Shown in pieces: positions 58,494 to 64,000 of a DNA stretch of 64,000 bases. Made by a program: the position numbers and the translations under genes. The stretch is taken from positions 11,746,071-11,810,070 of the forward strand of contig JAGTTD010000024.1 of NCBI GenBank assembly GCA_018398585.1. Reading direction: 5' to 3'. Position 1 is the stretch's first letter. The number at the start of each line of letters is the position of its first letter. The DNA comes from Simmondsia chinensis (taxonomy: Eukaryota; Streptophyta; Magnoliopsida; Caryophyllales; Simmondsiaceae). The notes beneath the pieces were generated by a model, which was not told the DNA's origin, ran no database searches, and was given only the letters and a program-made list of their open reading frames with translations.

Positions 58494-58824
58494 TGTAATG
58501 ATTCAAGGTAATTTTGAATCAAAACCTAATTGAGATTGGAAATTGAGAATTGATAATAAAGATAGACAGAGAGACAAAGAGAATTGAGAAAGGGGAAAGA
58601 TACTATTTCATTGAATGCCTCATCAAGTTACAACAATCACACTTTAATGCTTATTTTGGTGGGAAAAGATCTAGAAGCTTCCTAACCACCTTAACCAACT
58701 TTCCCTCCAAATTAAGCTAGTACAAGAAATACAATTCAGCTAATACAAGTTGAATACTAAACGTAACAAAGTTAATTGCTAACATATCAGCTAAAAACAA
58801 TACAGGACATGACAAATCATTACA
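58494..58824 (-). repeat. 3' LTR of the nested gypsy element
   Basis: Minus-strand element, so the left copy is 3'. It is preceded on minus by a purine-rich CAGAGGAGTATT. Ends are TGTAATGATT / AATCATTACA. Confidence 0.9.
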
Positions 58825-58859
58825 AATACTCCTCTGTTGAAGAAAAGATTCTTGTGTCG

Positions 58860-60300
58860 GGATTCAATTCTAGAAATTGGCTCTCGAGGAACCTGTGATC
58901 TTCCCATGATGCTGCAGATTCCTCCAAATTAGCCCATGTAACCAACACTTGCTTAATCTTGTGGCCTCCTTTGCTGAACTATCTTGGAACCCAGTATTGC
59001 CACTAATTCCTGAAGGAGTACGCCATTAGCACTTGCCAAGGGAACTTTGTTGGAACAATAACATCATCCTTGACTTGCTTCTTTAAGAGAGATACATGAA
59101 AAACAGGATGAATGGAAGCTTTAGGTGGCAAGTCCAACTTATAAGCTACTATTCCTATCTTCTGTAGGATTTTGTAGGGGCCAAAGTTGCATGTGCTGAG
59201 TTTGGTATTCTTGCATATTGCTACTGAATGATTGTCTATATGGCTGTAGCTTTAAGTAAACCATATCTCCTACCTTAAAAGACCTTTCAGATCTCTTCCT
59301 ATCGGCAAAAAACCTTCATCCTTGCTTGAGCTAGTTGAAGATTATCTTTCAATTGTTGAGTTAGCTGCTTCCTCTGCTTGATAACTTGCTCCACCTCACC
59401 AACCAGAGTGGAGATAGCTTGAGGCAAAATAGGATATGGAGGATCATATCCATACAAGGCCTTGAATGGACTAGTGCCAAGAGAAGAGTGAGCATGAGTA
59501 TTATACCAATAGTGCGCAAGTGACAACCATTTGCACCACTGTTTTGGGTTACTGAAAGAAATGTTGCGCAACTACTACTCTACACTCTGATTCAGCCTCT
59601 CGGTTTGCCCCATCTATTTGAGGATGGCAGGCAGAACTCAAGGTCAAAGCTGAACCCAACAACCTCAACAACTCCTTCCAAAATGTGCTTGTGAATAACC
59701 TGTCTCTATTTGATAGAATGGACTGAGGCAGTCCATGGAGCCGGTAAATGTTATCCAAGAAAGACTTGGCTAATTTTCCAGCAGATAAAGGGTGATTAAG
59801 GGCTATAAAATGGCCATACTTGGTGAAACAATCAATTATCACCCAATTGATCTCTTTCCCTACAGATTTTGGCAGGCCCTCTATGAAGTCCATGTTGATT
59901 TGTTGCCAAGCACCCTCTAGAATCGGCAAAGGCTGCAGCAACCCATGATAAGGGTGTGATCAAACTTGGAAAGTTGGCATACTTCACAAGATTGCACACT
60001 TGCTATTACATCTGTTTTCATTCCATGCCAAAAGAAGTGCTGCTTCATTCTTTGATAAGACCCTCAATATCAGAATGACCTCTAAGAGCTAAGGAGTGGA
60101 AAGCCAAGAAGATTTGTTTCCTTAAATTAGTTGCAGCCCTAGTGTAAACCTTCCCTTTTATCCTCAAAATGCCACTTAACAAAGTCACTTCAGGGTCAGT
60201 TCCTTCTACCGCTGAACCTTAAACACTCGAAGCTGTTATTTGCTCTTGAGCAAATGGATCATGCTCATACGAGTTGTAGACTTCCTTCATCCACTCAGGG
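58860..60300 (-). pseudogene. gypsy integrase and chromodomain-like end, broken
   Basis: Integrase core on minus: AWQQINMDFIEGLPKS (first Asp, about 59905), IIDCFTKYGHFIAL, then LSNRDRLFTSTFWKELL (second Asp, about 59705) and HPQIDGANREAE (near 59610). The GTSPFKALYGYDPP region follows near 59460. An [20 protein letters not shown] stretch near 59260 and a chromodomain-like LVTWANLEESAASWED near 58940 end it. A frame break at about 59550 and stops lie between. Confidence 0.75.
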
Positions 60301-60341
60301 ACTACTATTAAGACAGCTGAACAAGTCCCTTCTTCTATTCC

Positions 60342-61823
60342 TTATAGTCTTCTAGATAAAGCATCAGCTGCAGCATTTTCTTTTCCTTTCCTATACTCAA
60401 TGGTATAGTTCAGCACAAACATCTTCATTAAGCCCTTCTTTTGGACTCTTGTGGATAACTTCTGTTCCATCAGATATCTTAAGCTTTGATGATCTGTCTT
60501 GACAACAAAATGGTGGACTTCCAAGTATTGTCTCCATTTTTGCATTGTTAAGAGTATGGCTAAGTACTCTTTCTCATAAATGGATAGACTCAAGTGCCTT
60601 GGGCTGAGAGCTTGGCTTAGGTAAGCAATTGGTCTACCCTGCAGTGATAAAATTGCACCAACACCTTGGTTGCGCGCTTCAGTTTCTATCATAAAAGATT
60701 CTCGAAAGTCTGGCATTCTCTGTACTGGAGCAGTACTCATAGCAAGTTTCAAATAATCAAAGGACTCTTGTGCAGTACGAGACCGGCTAAAGGAGTCTTT
60801 CTTAAGTAAAGCATTCAAGGGTTTAGCAATCATTCCATACCCTTGAATGAATTTCTTGTAATACCCAGTTAGTCCCAAGAATCCTCTTAATTGTTTAATA
60901 GAAGTAGGAGTGGGCCATTGTTTCATAGTATGAATCTTAGATGCATCAGTACCTACCCCTTCATAAGAGATTACATGACCCAAGTATTCTATTTGTGTTT
61001 GGGCAAAGGAACATTTGGACAACTTGGCATATAGTTTGTGTTGGCGCATGACTGTAAAGACTTGGAACAGGTGGGCAACATGATCTTTCATATTGGAGCT
61101 ATAGACTAAAATGTCATCAAAGAATACCAACAAAAATTTCCTTAGGAAGGACTTAAAGATGGAATTCATTAAAGCTTGAAAGGTAGCTGGAGAATTTGAT
61201 AATCCAAAGGGCATAACCACAAATTCATAGTGGCCATAGTGTGTTCTAAAGGTTGTTTTATAGATGTCTTGCTCAACTATTCTAATTTGGTAATATCCTT
61301 ATCTCAAATCTAGCTTTGAGAAGTACATAGCACCATATAATTCATCTAGTAGGTCATCAATGATCGGGATTGGGAATTTGTCTTTGATGGTTAATGAATT
61401 GAGTTGCCTGTAATCTATACACATGCGAGATGTTCCATCTTTTTTCTTTATAAGGATCATTGGAGAGGCAAATGGAATGTGACCTTGCCTAATGAAATTG
61501 GTTTTTAAGACTTCCTCTACTTGTTTTTCAATTTCATTTTTTTGGGAATGAGGGTACTTGTAAGGTCTTAGGTTGATTGGATTGGAATTAGCTTTTAAGG
61601 GAATGGCATGGTCATGGGATCGTTTTGGTGGTAGTGAAGTAGGCAACACAAATAAATCCTCAAAGTCATATAACAACTTCTTCATAAAGGGGTTAGAGTT
61701 TGCCTTAGCATCACCAGACTCTGCGGTAAGTGAGAACAGATGCCCCCTCCATTGCACATTCTTCCTCTTGATCACCCCCTTCAATTGCGTACAAGTCATC
61801 AGTTGCAAGCTACCTTGCTCCAC
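60342..61823 (-). pseudogene. gypsy reverse transcriptase-RNase H, broken
   Basis: [22 protein letters not shown] (about 61510), [27 protein letters not shown], a stop at about 61299, then MPFGLSNSPATFQALMNSIF and active site FFDDILVYS (about 61115). RNase H: the first catalytic Asp position reads IETEARNQGVGA (E/T region), then YEKEYLAIL and KTDHQSLRYL. The stretch 61220-60342 is one open frame of 292 codons, the longest in the window. The element would have been fairly recently active. Confidence 0.88.
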
Positions 61824-61832
61824 ACATCCTTG

Positions 61833-62264
61833 CTAATGAATTGGAGATCCATCCTTCTCAAAGGACAATGTGAGTTTCACAAAATCAAAAATTATAGGGC
61901 TGAAGGTCTTCATCCAATCCACCCCTAAAAACATGTCACGCCCTCCTAGCTTTAGAACTCTGAAGTCATAAGAGAAATGATGTCCTTGCATCTCCCATTT
62001 GAACTCTTTGCACTTCATTTGGGTCAATATGGAGTTGCTATCCGCAACTATCATTGCTAGGGGGCTTGTTTTGATGAGTTCATGACCCGCCAATCTTGCT
62101 AATTTGAGGTTTAAGAAGCTATGAGTGCTTCCACTATCTGTTAAGATTATTAAGGACTTGCGGTTTGCCAAGCCTTTAATCCTAATAATATTGTGAGTTC
62201 CTCCCCCAGTTAGAGCCCTTACTGATATCTCAGCTTCATCTTGCTCAACAGATCCCTCTTGCAA
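61833..62264 (-). pseudogene. gypsy aspartic protease domain
   Basis: LIILTDSGSTHSFLNLKLA contains the D-S-G-S catalytic motif. GGRDMFLGVDWMKTFSPI follows about 70 residues later. This is the retropepsin-like domain of chromovirus-type gypsy polyproteins. The domain itself is open; stops lie on both sides. Confidence 0.85.
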
Positions 62265-62339
62265 CTCTTCAAATTGATCATCTGACTCAGTTCATTCCTC
62301 ATTTTCTTCTTCAACCCCAGTAACTGTCATCAGCTGCTT

Positions 62340-63250
62340 AGGGTTGCATTTGTGACCAAAGAAATACTTTTGGTTGCACTTATAGAAAAATCTTTGGGCG
62401 TTTTTCTCATCTAGGCTCAATGTTCTGTTGGCAGAATGTGCTAGCTGTTGTAAGGGAACTACTACTTTAGCCTTATGCCCATGCTTTACAGAACTATGGT
62501 TGAAGACTCAAATAACCTTACCTTAGAGTATGCTTTAGACAATGTAGGAGGGTTTAAGGCCTTAAAAATGTATTTGATTCTGGGTTTAAGCCCACTGATA
62601 AAGCTGGACACATAATAAGGCTTTTTTGCCCCTGGATTGATTTCCATCATGCATGCCTTCAGGTTTTCAAAACAGGTCATGTATTCTTTAACACTTCCTA
62701 CTTATGCAACTTTGTTGAATTTATCAATGGCCTCCCCAGGATCTTCATCCCCATATCTATCACATAGCTCATCACCGAACTCTTGCCAAGAGATTGTAGA
62801 ATACCCCAATATCAAGCTATGGTACCGAACTTCATGGTCACCATGTAAGTAAATGGCTACTAACTCTACTTTTTGTGACTCAGGAATAGCATAGAAGTGA
62901 ACATAACTCTCACATCTTTTAATCCAGGATTGGGGTTGCACGCCATCAATGGTATCCAACTCCACCTTTGGCTGCCTGAACTGATTGTTTTTGTTTCCTC
63001 CCTTACTGCCCTCCTGTTCTTCAATTATTTGGGCAGCAGCTGCATCCGGGGGTCTTCCTTGTGGAAGAACTCCTATTCCACTTGGTAATTCTTGCTTGTT
63101 GATTTGTTCCTGCAGTCCATCCAACCTCCGCTCAACCTGCTACAGGGACTGATGATTAGATCTCATGGTAAGCAATACCTCTTGCACTTACTACAGTAAC
63201 TTGGTGATCTGATCAGATTGGTCAACCTCCGAAGTTGCTCTACCTGCCAT
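62340..63250 (-). pseudogene. gypsy gag, broken
   Basis: Starts at ATG 63250 (MAGRATSE). A coiled stretch and a retrotransposon gag domain follow (QSWIKRCESYVHFYAIPESQ, about 62925; then YSTISWQEFGDELCDRYG). A knuckle-like C-N-Q-K-Y-F-F-G-H-K-C lies near 62360. Stops at about 63220, 63140 and 62700. Confidence 0.8.
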
Positions 63251-63327
63251 TGGAACTGGTTTCTTATTCCTTGCCAATTTGATCGAATCGAGCAAGCAAA
63301 GCATGCAATGTAGGCTCTGATACCAAT

Positions 63328-63646
63328 TGTAATGATTCAAGGTATTCTTGAATCAAGACCTAATTGAGATTGGAAGTTGAGAATTGAGAATAGAGATAGA
63401 GAGAATTGAGAAAGGGGAAAGATAATATTTCATTGAATGCCTCATCAAGTTATAATAATCGCACTTAAGTGCTTATTTTGGTGGGAAAAGATCTAGAAGC
63501 TTCCTAACCACCTTAGCCAATTTTCCCTTCAAATTAAGCTAGTACAAGAAATACAATTCTGCTAATACAACTTGAATACCAAACGTGACAAAGCTAATTG
63601 CTAACATATCAGCTAAAAACAATACAGGACATGACAAATCATGACA
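63328..63646 (-). repeat. 5' LTR of the nested gypsy element
   Basis: Upstream LTR on minus, followed by the tRNA-Met-type primer site at 63325-63314. Confidence 0.9.
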
Positions 63647-63780
63647 ATGAAGTCTTTAGAAACTAATGGAACCTATAAATTCGTTGATCTTTCCAAAGGT
63701 AGAAAAGCACTTCAAAACAAGTGGGTGTTCCAATTGAAAAAGAATGGAGATCAAATTGGAAAACATAAGCTTCGATTGGG
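63647..63780 (+). pseudogene. copia RT fragment, right part of the split element
   Basis: Reads MKSLETNGTYKFVDLSKGRK and then ALQNKWVFQLKKNGDQIGKH, the start of copia RT that should follow 58493. It ends near 63780, where the reading becomes unrelated (AGAGAGAGAAAG). Confidence 0.8.
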
Positions 63781-64000
63781 GGATCATTTGTACATTCTAG
63801 AGAGAGAAAGTAGAGAAAGATGCTTGGGAATTCCTAGAGAAACTGGTGGTGCATGGGGTCCTTTAGGTGGTGCGTGTGATTGACCTACCATGTTTGACCG
63901 GCGCGTAAGCATGCCTCCGGCAGTGGCTAGAGGTGGCAAACCTAGTTTTGGACTCCTCATCATCTCCTCTTCCTCGTGGGATGGGCACCAATCCAATCAC
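63781..64000. other. Unassigned sequence at the right edge
   Basis: A GA-rich start, then GC-richer sequence (GACCGGCGCGTAAGCATGCC). No protein, RNA or repeat family recognised. Confidence 0.4.

Larger units (their letters stand above)
58494..63646 (-). mobile_element. Ty3/gypsy chromovirus-like element inserted in a copia pol, TSD ATGAA
   Basis: LTRs of 331 and 319 bases (58494-58824 and 63328-63646), about 92-93 percent alike, begin TGTAATGATT and end AATCATTACA (TGACA in the right copy). ATGAA at 58489-58493 and 63647-63651 is the exact 5-base TSD. On minus, the primer site TGGTATCAGAGC lies at 63325-63314 and the order is gag, protease, RT, RNase H, integrase, chromodomain-like end. Several stops; not autonomous. 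Host copia sequence resumes in frame-like order on the other side. Confidence 0.92.

Noticed and set aside
63784..63996. Minus-strand frame at the right edge
   Set aside because: No similarity recognised and it is cut by the window edge.

Overview
The window is plant nuclear DNA, most likely from a eudicot. One host gene with plant-type introns (the chloroplast carbamoyl-phosphate synthase small subunit) sits in a sea of Ty1/copia, Ty3/gypsy, TRIM, SINE, MULE and CACTA sequence. Nothing looks bacterial. Some SINE features hint at a woody asterid, but I cannot name the species.

Region by region. (1) 1 to about 14040: a large decayed two-gene Mutator-like element. It has a mudrA-type transposase on + (779-3629) and a convergent Ulp1/DUF1985 protease gene on - (10051-6680). 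Nearly all non-coding parts are tandem repeats (83 bp, and about 217 bp at the right) built round the palindrome CATACAC-N-GTGTATG. The centre holds a 90-bp inverted repeat made of two opposed copies of a coiled-coil coding fragment. (2) 14040-17750: AT-rich DNA with inverted pyrimidine/purine minisatellites and a tRNA-like relic. (3) 17753-26646 on -: a complete ten-exon CPSase small-subunit gene that adds up to exactly 421 codons plus a stop. Its last intron is 4.6 kb because an old copia element, itself hit by further insertions, lies in it. Introns and the 5' flank contain two SINEs with clear target-site duplications (TSDs); one has a head derived from 5S rRNA. (4) 30.7-37.7 kb: CACTA ends, then a copia element with both LTRs and TSD TTATG. 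(5) 41.9-48.4 kb: a second copia element (TSD CTTGT) whose interior is largely a 2.8-kb inverted duplication. (6) 49.0-50.3 kb: a compact cluster of TRIM LTRs, then a 41-base G run. (7) 50.3-64 kb: nested wreckage. It includes a copia RNase H fragment, a truncated minus-strand gypsy whose LTR is a minisatellite, and a copia pol split by a minus-strand chromovirus-like gypsy (TSD ATGAA).

Only the CPSase gene looks functional. It encodes the glutamine amidotransferase subunit that supplies ammonia for carbamoyl phosphate (arginine and pyrimidine synthesis, in plastids), and its splice sites, reading frame and catalytic motifs are intact. All transposon genes carry stops, frameshifts or lost domains. 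Exons, TSDs and arms were found by reading by eye, so boundaries may be off by a few bases, except where exact TSDs or reading frame fix them.
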